Origin: an uncultured candidatus Porisulfidus sp.
GTDB taxonomy: Bacteria; Pseudomonadota; Gammaproteobacteria; Poriferisulfidales; Poriferisulfidaceae
Direction of reading: 5' to 3'
Length of the DNA stretch: 64,000 bases
Assembly (NCBI GenBank): GCA_958431155.1
Contig: OY288106.1
Span: 1,029,161 to 1,093,160 of the forward strand
Below are positions 42,323 to 52,645 of this stretch, one piece after another. The position numbers and the translations under genes were made by a program. How positions within the stretch are numbered: position 1 is the stretch's first letter; each line of letters begins with the position of its first letter. Under the pieces are notes generated by a model. It saw only the letters and a list, made by a program, of their open reading frames with translations, made no database searches and was not told where the DNA came from.

Positions 42323-43117
42323 TCAGCTTATTTTTTTTCGATCTAATAGCTCATTTTCTACCTTATTGATCCCAAGTGGCGAAATAATGACCATTTGATT
42401 TTCTTGGTCGTATTCTATTAGTCGATTCCCATGCATCTTCTTCAACACTTTATTCCTGTAACTGGCTTGATTCGAATGCTCAGCCCATACAAAAAGATCC
42501 TCAGAGGGTACGGCAGAATCAGGACTTGAATAGAGTAACAATAGGGTTTGATCTTGATAAGTGAGCCCCTTGGTCAATACACGTTTTCTACCCAAAACCT
42601 CCCAAATTTGAGGAAGTTGTCGCTCCGCAACCCCATCGCAGATTGCTTGAGCCTCCTCCAAGGAGATTGGGTACTGCAACCGAATTAGTTCACATATGCA
42701 CCAATCAGCGATACGCACCGCAGTTGCGGCATCAATTTTATTCGCGTCTACATCTCCACCCTCGTGCCCGATACCTCTTTTATTCCGAAGCGTGTATAGA
42801 AAAGAGATTGCCCGCGGAATAAGAATTCTAATGCTCTCATGTCCTGCTGTTTTTGGTTCCTGTTCTAGTGCTTCACACTCAGCCTTAAAGTTTGGAATTT
42901 TTTCGCCGAACAGCGTGTGTGTGCCTCTCAATTCAGCTTGAGCCCAACGGAGCAATACTTCGCAAAATCGACCAGACCGGAGACCACAAGCGTCAAAATT
43001 TCCTTCGGCGAACGCAGTTTTCAATCCATTGTAGGATTTGATCAAGCGACTGCGGAATTTACCGTTAATTCCTGCCAAGGCGTCGGCTAATTCTATTTCA
43101 GGCTTTGGAATACTCAT
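42323..43117 (-). CDS. Protein with HEPN-like R-N-x5-H motif and C-terminal winged helix
   Basis: A 264-residue protein not recognised as a named family. Residues 111-118 read R-N-K-R-G-I-G-H inside a helical context (YTLRNKRGIGHEGGDVDA), the R-[N/D]-x-H catalytic signature of HEPN nucleases. The last 70 residues (LLLLYSSPDSAVPSEDL...ISPLGINKVENELL) look like a winged-helix domain. The gene overlaps its upstream partner by 20 bases, so the two are certainly translated together. Both are AT-rich and sit between the conserved ndk and groEL genes, pointing to horizontal gain. A toxin or antiphage role is inferred from this; there is no direct support. Confidence 0.65.
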   Translation of the reverse strand: MSIPKPEIELADALAGINGKFRSRLIKSYNGLKTAFAEGNFDACGLRSGRFCEVLLRWAQAELRGTHTLFGEKIPNFKAECEALEQEPKTAGHESIRILIPRAISFLYTLRNKRGIGHEGGDVDANKIDAATAVRIADWCICELIRLQYPISLEEAQAICDGVAERQLPQIWEVLGRKRVLTKGLTYQDQTLLLLYSSPDSAVPSEDLFVWAEHSNQASYRNKVLKKMHGNRLIEYDQENQMVIISPLGINKVENELLDRKKIS

Positions 43118-43949
43118 ACTGTCCGGAATCGTTGCGAGACCGGCTCAAGGTCTCGTCACGAACGTAGCGCAGTAGGGGAGTCGACAATTTTTCCACGCGA
43201 AATGTAAGGCCTTTGTTATGTTTAAGCTCCTCCTGTATTTCCGAGATTTGTCTCGGATTGTCAAAAAAACCAGTTTCTATCAATTTTCCAACAGCTGCTT
43301 TTGGGCCTAGTGTTGTTGATTTACGCTGAGTGGCCTTTTTACTTGCCTGCTTTTTGCTAGCAGCTTTCTCACGCACAGTGGGTTTCTTTTTTGCCTTTTT
43401 CTTAGCTGTTTTGCTTTTGTGGCAAGTTCGCGTCTCTGTTTCACCGGACCGCAGATTTTTTAGGTACTCATCGCCAGGCGCCATTATGTGAAAAATCTTT
43501 TTCTGATTTGGACCCGGCCGAACATCGACTGTCTGTGACTCTCGCTGAAGCGCCATGAGGACGGCATTGGGGGTAACAGGCAGTCGAAATTTTTGGGTTA
43601 GTATCTCGGAGATTTGCCTTGCTGTGAGTCCATCTGTGCCATGATCTTCATTAGCGAGTTGGAGAACTTTCAGTGCTCGATCAGCCACTCGGGCAGTGGC
43701 TCCAATGTCTGGATATTCCGTTTTATTTATAGTGCCAAGAAGGTTCTCTGACTCGGCCTCAGCTTTCTGCGACTCCGGTTTAGGCTTTGTACCACGCTGC
43801 GAGCTTCTACGATTTTTTGCGCCTGACCTTTGAGCAGATTCTTCTAACAACTCATCTAATGCTCGGCTAAATGCTGCTTCTTGAAGGTTCTCTGGCAACT
43901 TTTGTGCGATTTCTGCAGCCTTTGCAAAGGTCTTGTCTAGATCAGACAT
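43098..43949 (-). CDS. Lysine-rich winged-helix protein, partner of the HEPN-like gene
   Basis: A 283-residue protein. Residues 90-165 (RALKVLQLANEDHGTDGLTARQISEILTQ) look like a winged-helix domain, a basic Lys/Ala linker (residues 178-210, histone-H1-like) follows, and residues 218-281 form another conserved-looking helical domain ending RYVRDETLSRSRNDSGQYEY. I know no named family. A strong GGAGG precedes ATG 43949 by nine bases. It overlaps and probably regulates or binds the downstream HEPN-like protein; whether it acts as antitoxin, sensor or DNA-binding adaptor cannot be told. Confidence 0.6.
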   Translation of the reverse strand: MSDLDKTFAKAAEIAQKLPENLQEAAFSRALDELLEESAQRSGAKNRRSSQRGTKPKPESQKAEAESENLLGTINKTEYPDIGATARVADRALKVLQLANEDHGTDGLTARQISEILTQKFRLPVTPNAVLMALQRESQTVDVRPGPNQKKIFHIMAPGDEYLKNLRSGETETRTCHKSKTAKKKAKKKPTVREKAASKKQASKKATQRKSTTLGPKAAVGKLIETGFFDNPRQISEIQEELKHNKGLTFRVEKLSTPLLRYVRDETLSRSRNDSGQYEYSKA

Positions 43950-44074
43950 CTCGTTAATCCTCCAAATTTATATATCTGCTATCAAACCGCCTAATTACAA
44001 GCAACAAAGTCGTTTATTGAAAAAATATATCGTAATTAAATGATTGTACGTTCTTAGACACAATACCCAGAAGA

Positions 44075-44096
44075 AGGGCCCCAAAAATGGGGCCCT
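44075..44096 (-). terminator. Hairpin terminator after groEL
   Basis: Perfect 8-bp stem AGGGCCCC/GGGGCCCT with a 6-base loop, just downstream of the groEL stop (minus strand), followed by a pyrimidine-rich stretch. It probably ends the groES-groEL transcript and separates it from the HEPN/wHTH pair. Confidence 0.7.
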
Positions 44097-44110
44097 CGTA
44101 TACCGCGTGA

Positions 44111-45775
<1,665 letters not shown>

Positions 45776-45822
45776 CTATTAAAAATTTGATGTGAAGTGA
45801 AATTCAATGACGGACGAGCGAA

Positions 45823-46113
45823 TCAGTCCTCAATCACGGCCATGATGTCGTCTTCGCGCATCACCACCAGTTCATCGCCGTCCAGTTTGCATTCGGTTCC
45901 AGAGTACTTGCCAAACAGGACGTTATCGCCAACTTTGACGTCCATTGCATGGGTCTCTCCGTTATCAAGAATCTTTCCGGGACCCACCGCGAGTACCTCA
46001 CCGCGAATGGGCTTTTCCGCAGCGCTATCCGGAATGACAATGCCTCCGGGACTGGTGCGCTCTTCCTCAAGCCGCTTGATCACGACACGGTCATGTAAGG
46101 GTCGAAGTTTCAT
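45823..46113 (-). CDS. groES: Co-chaperonin GroES
   Basis: The 96-residue heptameric lid of GroEL. Recognisable motifs are [28 protein letters not shown] and [10 protein letters not shown]. It is the first gene of the groES-groEL operon; a sigma-32-like promoter lies about 90 bases upstream of its ATG. AGGAG precedes the ATG. Confidence 0.97.
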   Translation of the reverse strand: MKLRPLHDRVVIKRLEEERTSPGGIVIPDSAAEKPIRGEVLAVGPGKILDNGETHAMDVKVGDNVLFGKYSGTECKLDGDELVVMREDDIMAVIED

Positions 46114-46202
46114 AGAAAACTCCTAAATAATCTAATTTATCAATAAGTTATATCAAAAAGGCGGTGATGAGGGCCTGCTCTTTCCCGCCTCCGTTATCCC
46201 TA

Positions 46203-46231
46203 TATATGGGGAATACTCAATTATATACAAG
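46203..46231 (-). promoter_or_regulatory. Sigma-32-type heat-shock promoter of groES
   Basis: On the minus strand CTTGTAT (46231-46225), a 13-base spacer and CCCCATATA (46211-46203) closely match the heat-shock consensus CTTGAAA-N(11-15)-CCCCATNT. Its location upstream of groES, with purH divergent on the other side, supports a heat-shock role. Confidence 0.75.
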
Positions 46232-46273
46232 GGGTGCGCCAGTTACAATGCGCTTTGGCTATTCCATACACCT

Positions 46274-47842
46274 ATGAATTCCTCTGATTCCCTGCCGATA
46301 CGCCGGGCGCTTCTAAGCGTCTCGGACAAATCCGGCATCGTCGAACTGGCTCAGACGTTGGCTGAAAACGGAGTCGAATTGGTCTCCACCGGCGGTACGG
46401 CCGCGACACTCCGCGAATCTGGCTTGACGGTCTGCGAAGTCTCCGAATTGACCGGCTTCCCGGAAATCATGGACGGACGGGTCAAGACTCTCCATCCTAA
46501 AATCCATGGTGCCCTGCTGTCTCGTGGAGAACAAGATCTTGAGGTTTGTGCTCTGCACGGAATAGAGGCCATCGACCTTCTGGTAGTCAACTTGTATCCC
46601 TTCGCACAAACTATTGCCCGACCAGATTGTAGCTTCCAGGAAGCGATTGAGAACATTGATATCGGCGGCCCAGCCATGCTGCGTAGCGCTGCCAAAAACC
46701 ATGCACATTGTTGTGTAGTGGTCGACCCCTCCGACTATTCGAGGATATCTGAAATCGCCAGCACTAAAGAAGGCATTAGCGGAGAAATGCGGTTTGAATT
46801 GGCTGTCAAGGCCTTTTCACATGTCGCAGCCTACGATGCGGATATTGCGCACTACCTCGGAAACCAGCTTGAACCAGACAATTTTTTCGGGCAAGGCATG
46901 CACTTGGCTTTGAACCGTCAATCGATGCTGCGGTACGGCGAAAACCCACACCAGCAGGCGGCACTCTATCGTTTCGACAACCCGCCCTCAGGCACCTTGG
47001 CCTCAGCCGCCCTTCATCAGGGGCGGGAACTCTCGTACAACAACCTTGTTGACACGGATGCTGCCTGGGAGTGCGTTCAGGCATTCGAGAAACCCGCGTG
47101 CGTCATCGTCAAGCATGCCAACCCCTGTGGTGCAGCAGAAACAGACAATATCGAAACCGCCTACGAAGGCGCCTACCGGGCTGATCCCACTTCGGCGTTT
47201 GGCGGCATCATCGCATTCAACCGGACGGTAACCGGTCCAATCGTCCAAACAATCATTGGGCGACAATTCGTGGAAGTCCTAATTGCACCGGATTTCCATG
47301 AAGACGCGTTAGAGGTTCTGGCTGAAAAACCCAAGGTGCGAGTACTTGCTACAAGCACTACCCAGACTGGCGACCATTGCGCAACCGTGCGCAGTATCAG
47401 TGGCGGACTACTCGTGCAAACCACCGATCGCGAACTCTTGGATCCCAGCGCAATGCGCGTGGTGACCGAGCGATTTCCTACCGAAAATGAACATCGCGAT
47501 CTTCTGTTCGCCTGGAAAATCGCCAAGTTCGTAAAATCCAACGCCATTGTCTACGTGCGCGACCAATGCACTGTCGGGATTGGGGCGGGACAGATGAGTC
47601 GAATCTATTCGGCACGGATCGCCGCCATCAAAGCTGCGGATGAAAACCTGCCACTGGATGGTGCCGTAATGGCTTCAGACGCGTTTTTCCCGTTCCGTGA
47701 TGGAATTGATGCCGCCCACGAAGTGGGCATCGCGGCAGTTATTCAGCCGGGTGGTAGCCTGAGAGACGATGAGGTGATTGCGGCAGCCAATGACCATGGC
47801 ATGGCAATGATGTTTACTGGAATGCGCCACTTCCGGCATTAA
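46274..47842 (+). CDS. purH: Bifunctional AICAR transformylase/IMP cyclohydrolase
   Basis: PurH catalyses the last two steps of purine synthesis. The N-terminal MGS-like cyclohydrolase domain ([18 protein letters not shown]... [12 protein letters not shown]... [12 protein letters not shown]) is followed by the transformylase domain with the catalytic KH motif ([13 protein letters not shown]). It is 522 residues, the usual length. It is divergent from the groES promoter across a short intergenic region, and convergent with the rhodanese gene 66 bases on. Confidence 0.97.
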   Translation: MNSSDSLPIRRALLSVSDKSGIVELAQTLAENGVELVSTGGTAATLRESGLTVCEVSELTGFPEIMDGRVKTLHPKIHGALLSRGEQDLEVCALHGIEAIDLLVVNLYPFAQTIARPDCSFQEAIENIDIGGPAMLRSAAKNHAHCCVVVDPSDYSRISEIASTKEGISGEMRFELAVKAFSHVAAYDADIAHYLGNQLEPDNFFGQGMHLALNRQSMLRYGENPHQQAALYRFDNPPSGTLASAALHQGRELSYNNLVDTDAAWECVQAFEKPACVIVKHANPCGAAETDNIETAYEGAYRADPTSAFGGIIAFNRTVTGPIVQTIIGRQFVEVLIAPDFHEDALEVLAEKPKVRVLATSTTQTGDHCATVRSISGGLLVQTTDRELLDPSAMRVVTERFPTENEHRDLLFAWKIAKFVKSNAIVYVRDQCTVGIGAGQMSRIYSARIAAIKAADENLPLDGAVMASDAFFPFRDGIDAAHEVGIAAVIQPGGSLRDDEVIAAANDHGMAMMFTGMRHFRH

Positions 47843-47908
47843 TGACGCATAAGTTTTTAAGAATTACTCGACATTCACAGGCCGAGAGTAATCGGCGTTG
47901 GGGTCGTT

Positions 47909-48424
47909 TTAGCGATTAAACGGTAACTTGGCAATCATCGAAGCCATCGCGCAGGAGCCAGAGGCACCAGAGAAAACCAAGCCCGCTCCTATAAAACCAG
48001 ACAACCAGAAAAATCCGCTATCGACCCACACCCCCAAAATTACGCCGAGCAGCACCAGGCTACCGGCAGCAATTTGAACTTGGCGCAGAATCTCGATGGG
48101 GGCCTTGGAGTCTGAAGCAACCGGATAACCGGCTTTCTTCCAAGCCATAATTCCTCCTTCCAGGGTATATGTCTCAGGATAGCCTACGCTTGCTAGTTGA
48201 TCCGCGTACATTTGTGTCCGGCGACCGCTGCGACAGTGGAAAATGCCAATCTTTTGATGTGGCTCAGCTTTCAGGCCTGCTTCCAATCCTGTCAGAGGAA
48301 TCCACCGAGCGTCAGGGATCCTTAACTGACTGCGTTCCCCGGAATCACGAATATCAATTATCTCGGCACGGCCTTCATCCAGCCAGCGTCGAGCTTCGCT
48401 TGCTTTGATTTCCTGAACTGCCAT
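47909..48424 (-). CDS. Rhodanese-DUF2892 membrane protein, YgaP-like
   Basis: A 171-residue protein: an N-terminal rhodanese domain with the active-site loop HCRSGRR (Cys persulfide) and DIRDSGERSQLRIPDARWIPL, followed by a two-helix DUF2892 membrane anchor (SLVLLGVILGVWVDSGFFWLSGFIGAGLVFSG). YgaP-type proteins transfer sulfane sulfur at the inner membrane. It is probably independent, as the neighbours point away or are unrelated. Confidence 0.85.
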   Translation of the reverse strand: MAVQEIKASEARRWLDEGRAEIIDIRDSGERSQLRIPDARWIPLTGLEAGLKAEPHQKIGIFHCRSGRRTQMYADQLASVGYPETYTLEGGIMAWKKAGYPVASDSKAPIEILRQVQIAAGSLVLLGVILGVWVDSGFFWLSGFIGAGLVFSGASGSCAMASMIAKLPFNR

Positions 48425-48571
48425 AAATTAAATTCCTAGTCGGGAATGCTATCCTGATTGTACACCTCAGTATGCCAAGATTCGTCGAAAAATTAGGTCA
48501 GTTCAGAAGAGCAGTTTAAAGCTGGAAGTGAATGAGTTCTCCAAACCCAAAGGGGAAGTTGCACAAATTAC

Positions 48572-49183
48572 TTATCCGCCAGAAAAAACTATCATCATGC
48601 CAAGGATGCTGGTTATCGCAGTGATAGTCATGCCCGTGCCAATCCAAAGGTGCCGATAGAGTTGAGTGAATTGTCGCTCTACCTTACTGTCTTGCTCTTC
48701 CAGATTTTTTTGCAACGAAAATTTCATGGCCTCCATCTCTGCCCTCAATCCACTAAATGCCAAGCCCGAATCTGCCCTCAATCCACTCAACGCCAAGTCC
48801 GAATCTGCTTTCAGTCCATTAAACGCTAGGCCCAAGTCAGCCTTCAGTTCACTAAACGCCAAGTCCGAATCTGCTTTCAGTTCACTAAACACTAGGCCCA
48901 AGTCAGCCTTCAGTTCACTAAACGCCAAGTCCGAATCTGCTTTCAGTTCACTAAACGCTAGGTCCAAGTCAGCCTTCAGTTCACCAACTGCCTGGTCCAA
49001 GTCGGCTTTTGTGGCAAGTTCACGTTGAGCATCGCGCACAGTCCCAACTATGGCACTTGCCTGATCCTGAGTGAAGCCAGCTTTCGTCAGCATTCTCATA
49101 GCACTCATAGTATCAAAATTTGGTGGCGGTATTGGCTTCGCTACACTTTTGGTGTGGCTGGTTTTTGGATTTGGTGATGTCAT
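48572..49183 (-). CDS. DUF1640-type membrane-anchored coiled-coil protein with hendecad repeats
   Basis: A 203-residue protein. The N-terminus (FDTMSAMRMLTKAGFTQDQASAIV) and RELATKADLDQAV are typical of DUF1640/CCDC90-like proteins. The middle holds about eight near-exact 11-residue repeats (SELKADSDLAF type), a hendecad coiled coil, and one C-terminal membrane helix (WIGTGMTITAITSILGMMIV) ends the protein. ATG 49183 has a strong AGGAGG nearby. Function is unknown; family members often occur beside mobile elements. It lies on the boundary of the T4SS locus. Confidence 0.7.
   Translation of the reverse strand: MTSPNPKTSHTKSVAKPIPPPNFDTMSAMRMLTKAGFTQDQASAIVGTVRDAQRELATKADLDQAVGELKADLDLAFSELKADSDLAFSELKADLGLVFSELKADSDLAFSELKADLGLAFNGLKADSDLALSGLRADSGLAFSGLRAEMEAMKFSLQKNLEEQDSKVERQFTQLYRHLWIGTGMTITAITSILGMMIVFSGG
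48746..49009 (-). repeat. Eight tandem 33-bp repeats, 66-bp higher-order pairs
   Basis: Eight consecutive 33-bp units inside the DUF1640-type gene. Units alternate between two subtypes (one ending GAATCTGCTTT, the other AAGTCAGCCTT on the plus strand), so the true period is 66 bp repeated about four times. All keep the reading frame (11 codons). The unit spacing is exact, indicating recent tandem duplication. No spacer is present, so it is not a CRISPR array. Confidence 0.9.
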
Positions 49184-49368
49184 ATTGTTCCTCCTAGAAT
49201 GAAAGTATTAGCAACTATCGATTCAGATAGGCTGGTTTGTGCATTGGGCTCATACGCGACGACTTGGAGAGAAACACGTGGACGCGGGCCCCCAACAATC
49301 CGAATAGACCCTCCTTTGGTTCAAAGAAAACAGTCCGTGCGAACCTCATGCCTACTCCGAATTCCGTA

Positions 49369-50940
49369 TCACCGTTTGATATTGCGCGCCATCCCTAGAG
49401 TGCTAACTCGGCTGGCATTTCCGATCCCGGTCGGATCCGAAGAGGGCCCCAGCGCATCCAACCCTCGCATGGCAGCATTGCCCGCCGCATAAATCACCCA
49501 CAACATTCCCAGGGGCAGCAGCATGTGCAATGCTATCGTGCCGTAGCCAAGAGCAATCCGGTCCACTTCCCAGCGCCCGGCATCGCCAAGTTTCATACCG
49601 GGATACATCGCATCAATCAGCGCATCGTCAAGAAAATTCGATATGCCAAACATCATTGAAAACAACCGGACCGCCACTATCATGATCATGATTCTCAGGG
49701 CTGCCGTGAGACTGTAGAAAGTCAGGAACAAATACGCTCCGAGAAGCATATACAGCACCATCAGCATCAAGCTCTGCGCCATCGGTGCAATCCGCCGCAT
49801 GATATGCAACCGGGCATACAACCCCAATGCTTCGGACCCGACGAAAGCAGTTGCGCCAACCGCAGTGGATAGCGTGAATGCCGCAAGGCTACCGCTCGCA
49901 GCCCAAGCAGCCAAGCCACTGGCAATTCCAGAGCCTGCGGCAAACGCCGCGAGACCTGCCAATATCTCATTGTCTGGCCCACCGATGCCATAACGACGCG
50001 GACCGTTGAGGATAGTGTTGCGAACCATTTGTTCCTCAATGAAGTCCTGGCTATAAGTCCCCTTAGTGAAGTCTGCAATCCAGTCCATATCTGGCACAAA
50101 GCGTGCCAGAATTTTCAACAAGCCCTCATTCTCTGCATTGCCAAGCCACCAGTCCCGGCAAACTGGCAACTGATGATCCCCCTTCCAACGCTTGACCGTC
50201 GTTCGAGGCCGGGGGTAGGGATCGAACGAACAGGCACCCTGCTCCGTGACCGCGCTGCATAGAGCGTAATACCCAGGCTCTTCCAGAAAATAGCGGTTCC
50301 CCGGATACTCTGCATCCTTACGCGGCACAATTTCTTCTGAAGGCCGGAAGATCTCATATTTTCGCCAAGCTGGCACGAAGCACTGACTAGCAAAATGATC
50401 AAATTCCTGGCGGATGCCTGGATCCTTGATGAAAGCGTGGCGGGTTCGGAATGCGAGCCCAGAGTAATCCTGAAAGCATGGCAAATGCTGCAGCACGGCC
50501 TGAGTGATGCCGCCACTGACCGACAGCACCACGGCCCAGAATATTGGAACTCTAGGATGTTTTTCATGAAAACGGGCCAACTGGGTGGTGTCGTAAGTAG
50601 TGCCAGTGTCCCCGTAGGTATGAGTAACACTTCCAAGTTGGCAGACCGGGGTGTATTCGATGGAGTTCGGCTCAACCTTGACGTAAGGCACGACCATGAA
50701 AATGAACACCACCAGTGCCACCGGGAGGTCCACTCTCATCTGACTGACAGAGCCCCCGCTGTTAGGAAAAATGTTTTCGGTGCTAAGCGGAACCATGAAG
50801 TTTCGAACGATAATCACCAGAAATGGAATCAGGAGCAGGTTGAGGTCGTCGGCTAGCTCGAACAGTAGCTCGTACATGCTCCAGCCAAACATGGTCAAGT
50901 AGACCTCTATGTGGCTGAACGTGGGGATCGTCGCGTACAT
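49369..50940 (-). CDS. TraG N-terminal-like conjugative membrane protein
   Basis: A 523-residue protein with several membrane segments, beginning MYATIPTFSHIEVYLTMFGW followed by DDLNLLLIPFLVIIVRNF, the start of TraG-N-type conjugation proteins in ICEs; a hydrophobic C-terminal cluster (LAGLAAFAAGSGIASGLAAW and MLMVLYMLLGAYLFL) follows. These act in mating-pair formation or as pore components. ATG 50940 sits six bases after the stop of the previous gene. The longer open frame upstream belongs to other genes. This is the last gene of the locus. Confidence 0.75.
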   Translation of the reverse strand: MYATIPTFSHIEVYLTMFGWSMYELLFELADDLNLLLIPFLVIIVRNFMVPLSTENIFPNSGGSVSQMRVDLPVALVVFIFMVVPYVKVEPNSIEYTPVCQLGSVTHTYGDTGTTYDTTQLARFHEKHPRVPIFWAVVLSVSGGITQAVLQHLPCFQDYSGLAFRTRHAFIKDPGIRQEFDHFASQCFVPAWRKYEIFRPSEEIVPRKDAEYPGNRYFLEEPGYYALCSAVTEQGACSFDPYPRPRTTVKRWKGDHQLPVCRDWWLGNAENEGLLKILARFVPDMDWIADFTKGTYSQDFIEEQMVRNTILNGPRRYGIGGPDNEILAGLAAFAAGSGIASGLAAWAASGSLAAFTLSTAVGATAFVGSEALGLYARLHIMRRIAPMAQSLMLMVLYMLLGAYLFLTFYSLTAALRIMIMIVAVRLFSMMFGISNFLDDALIDAMYPGMKLGDAGRWEVDRIALGYGTIALHMLLPLGMLWVIYAAGNAAMRGLDALGPSSDPTGIGNASRVSTLGMARNIKR

Positions 50941-50945
50941 TCCCG

Positions 50946-51317
50946 TCAATCCAGATAGCGCAACATCAACAAGCCTTCGTAAGTCACGCAGACAGTGATC
51001 ACGGCCCACACCAGCCGGCGCTGCTCGACCACCGACAGCGGCGTGTATCCCCGTGCAGCCCGCCGCCGGTCGACCCAGCAGACCAGTTGCGGCCAACGCA
51101 AAATCAGGTACAGGTAGGTTGCTCCGTGTGCACCTAAATGAAGCCAGAAACCGTAGTGTTCTAGGAATTCCTTCCACTGCGACATGGTGGCAACTGAACG
51201 ACCCAAAAAATCTGGCGGCGTATTTGCCAGCTGCTGTGTCGCATAGAAAAGCGCTGTCCCTCCCGCCAAAACGGTCAGCAACACCCAAAGTATGCGGCGC
51301 ACCCGGGAGCCATCCAT
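50946..51317 (-). CDS. Small T4SS-locus inner membrane protein
   Basis: A 123-residue protein with hydrophobic segments at residues 10-27 (LWVLLTVLAGGTALFYA), 55-75 (HLGAHGATYLYLILRW) and near the C-terminus (VWAVITVCVTYEGLLMLRYL). I do not recognise its family. The ATG overlaps the stop of the TIGR03755-like gene by one base (TGATG), and TraG follows six bases on, so it belongs to the operon and probably to the transfer apparatus. Confidence 0.55.
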   Translation of the reverse strand: MDGSRVRRILWVLLTVLAGGTALFYATQQLANTPPDFLGRSVATMSQWKEFLEHYGFWLHLGAHGATYLYLILRWPQLVCWVDRRRAARGYTPLSVVEQRRLVWAVITVCVTYEGLLMLRYLD

Positions 51318-52645
51318 CAGGGCTCTCCCTCCGAAAGTGGAAATCCGCCATCGATCAGCCGTGAATCGGTATCCTCCGGAGGACTCAGCCGGATCGGCTT
51401 GAGGACATCACCAAGCATTTCATATTCGATAAAGGTCCGAATTGTTTCGGACGCTAAGCGGTGCGAAGCTTGTACTTCATTCAGTACGAAATCTACCTGA
51501 TGATTGATGCGTTTGAATGCTGCGCCCAGCGCCTCTTGGGCCGGAGCCAGTGCCGCGACATTCGGTTCTTGGCGCCCTGCCATCAAGGCTGCTCGGGCGA
51601 CAAAGGTCTTCTCCACGATTCGTGCAGTCGCCAACTCCGACGCCAAGCGCTGAATACGCCATTCCGCATCCGGGCGGGCCTGCAAGCTGTCGATGATTTC
51701 TCGATGCATCGCTAGATTGCGACTTGAGATGCCAGTCAGATCTTCGCTCACCAAATCCACTGGATCGGTTTTGACCAACCGTTGTAAAACTTCCTCGATG
51801 CGTTGTCGTTCGGTCTCGATCAAAGGCAACAAACCATATCCGGTAATAGTCGGACTCGACGCGCCATCTATCAAACTGATAGCCTGCTCTCCGGTGATGT
51901 CGATCAGCCAATTCGCTACGGCTTCCGGAGTCTTAAACAGGGTTGAAATTTCAGTCGTACGCTCAGTTTCCCGACATGTGACCGGCTCACCGTTGAGCAG
52001 ACACCACCCGGCACGGGTGCTGTCGTAAACCGGTCGGATCAAGTCTTGGCCTACGCCCCCCGCACGTTGGCCGCCAACCCAAACCAATCCTTTTTCGGGA
52101 GCCTTCTCCGCCTCCTCCTGTGCTTCCAGCATATTGCTCTCCTCATGTGCCTGCTGCCCCCATTCCAGTGACTTGGCAACCTTCGCCCAAGCTCCAGCTG
52201 GCCCCCGATCGGCAATTCCCTTCTCGATTTCCTGGCAGGAGCCGAGTGCTAACTTGTATGCTTCACCTGCACGGATGGTGTAGTACTGCATTAATTGGCA
52301 GGCTCCTGGAAACGCCCGGCAGAACAGGCCGCCGGGTAAAGCTAAAAGAATTTGTTCCGGAAGCGATTTCAGGGTCGTTAGTTGATCTTCCAAGCGTTTT
52401 AGGATTTCCTGAACCTGAAAGCGGAAGTCGAATTTTCCGCAACTGTAGGTGGCTCCCGTTTGGATGTCTGGGAGCAGTTTGATACGCAACGTCTCGCCAG
52501 GAGTCGATGGAACTGCACGCGAGCCCCCGAGCGTGTAGTACAAACCCAATTCCTCACTGCTCGGAAGCTTGATTTGCGCATCGGAGACTGCGGGGGTTAT
52601 TGACAGGACCAGACCCCACGTGCAAGCGCGGACCCAAACAGTCAC
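51317..52645 (-). CDS. TraH-like periplasmic component (TIGR03755/PFL_4711 family)
   Basis: A 442-residue exported protein; GTG 52645 gives a signal peptide (TWGLVLSITPAVSDA) and mature start IKLPSSEELGLYYTLGG. Cysteines in YSCGKFDF, GLFCRAFPGAC and GSCQEI suggest disulfides. By recalled family it is the PFL_4711 protein of ICEs, the counterpart of TraH in pilus assembly. The GTG overlaps the ATPase stop (GTGA). A longer upstream frame inside the ATPase gene is noise. Confidence 0.75.
   Translation of the reverse strand: MTVWVRACTWGLVLSITPAVSDAQIKLPSSEELGLYYTLGGSRAVPSTPGETLRIKLLPDIQTGATYSCGKFDFRFQVQEILKRLEDQLTTLKSLPEQILLALPGGLFCRAFPGACQLMQYYTIRAGEAYKLALGSCQEIEKGIADRGPAGAWAKVAKSLEWGQQAHEESNMLEAQEEAEKAPEKGLVWVGGQRAGGVGQDLIRPVYDSTRAGWCLLNGEPVTCRETERTTEISTLFKTPEAVANWLIDITGEQAISLIDGASSPTITGYGLLPLIETERQRIEEVLQRLVKTDPVDLVSEDLTGISSRNLAMHREIIDSLQARPDAEWRIQRLASELATARIVEKTFVARAALMAGRQEPNVAALAPAQEALGAAFKRINHQVDFVLNEVQASHRLASETIRTFIEYEMLGDVLKPIRLSPPEDTDSRLIDGGFPLSEGEP

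Noticed and set aside
48746-49009. Possible CRISPR array
   Set aside because: Units are contiguous 33-bp repeats without spacers and they keep a reading frame.
49199-49492. 97-residue plus-strand ORF at the T4SS edge
   Set aside because: No ribosome site or family; mostly antisense to the TraG-like gene end.
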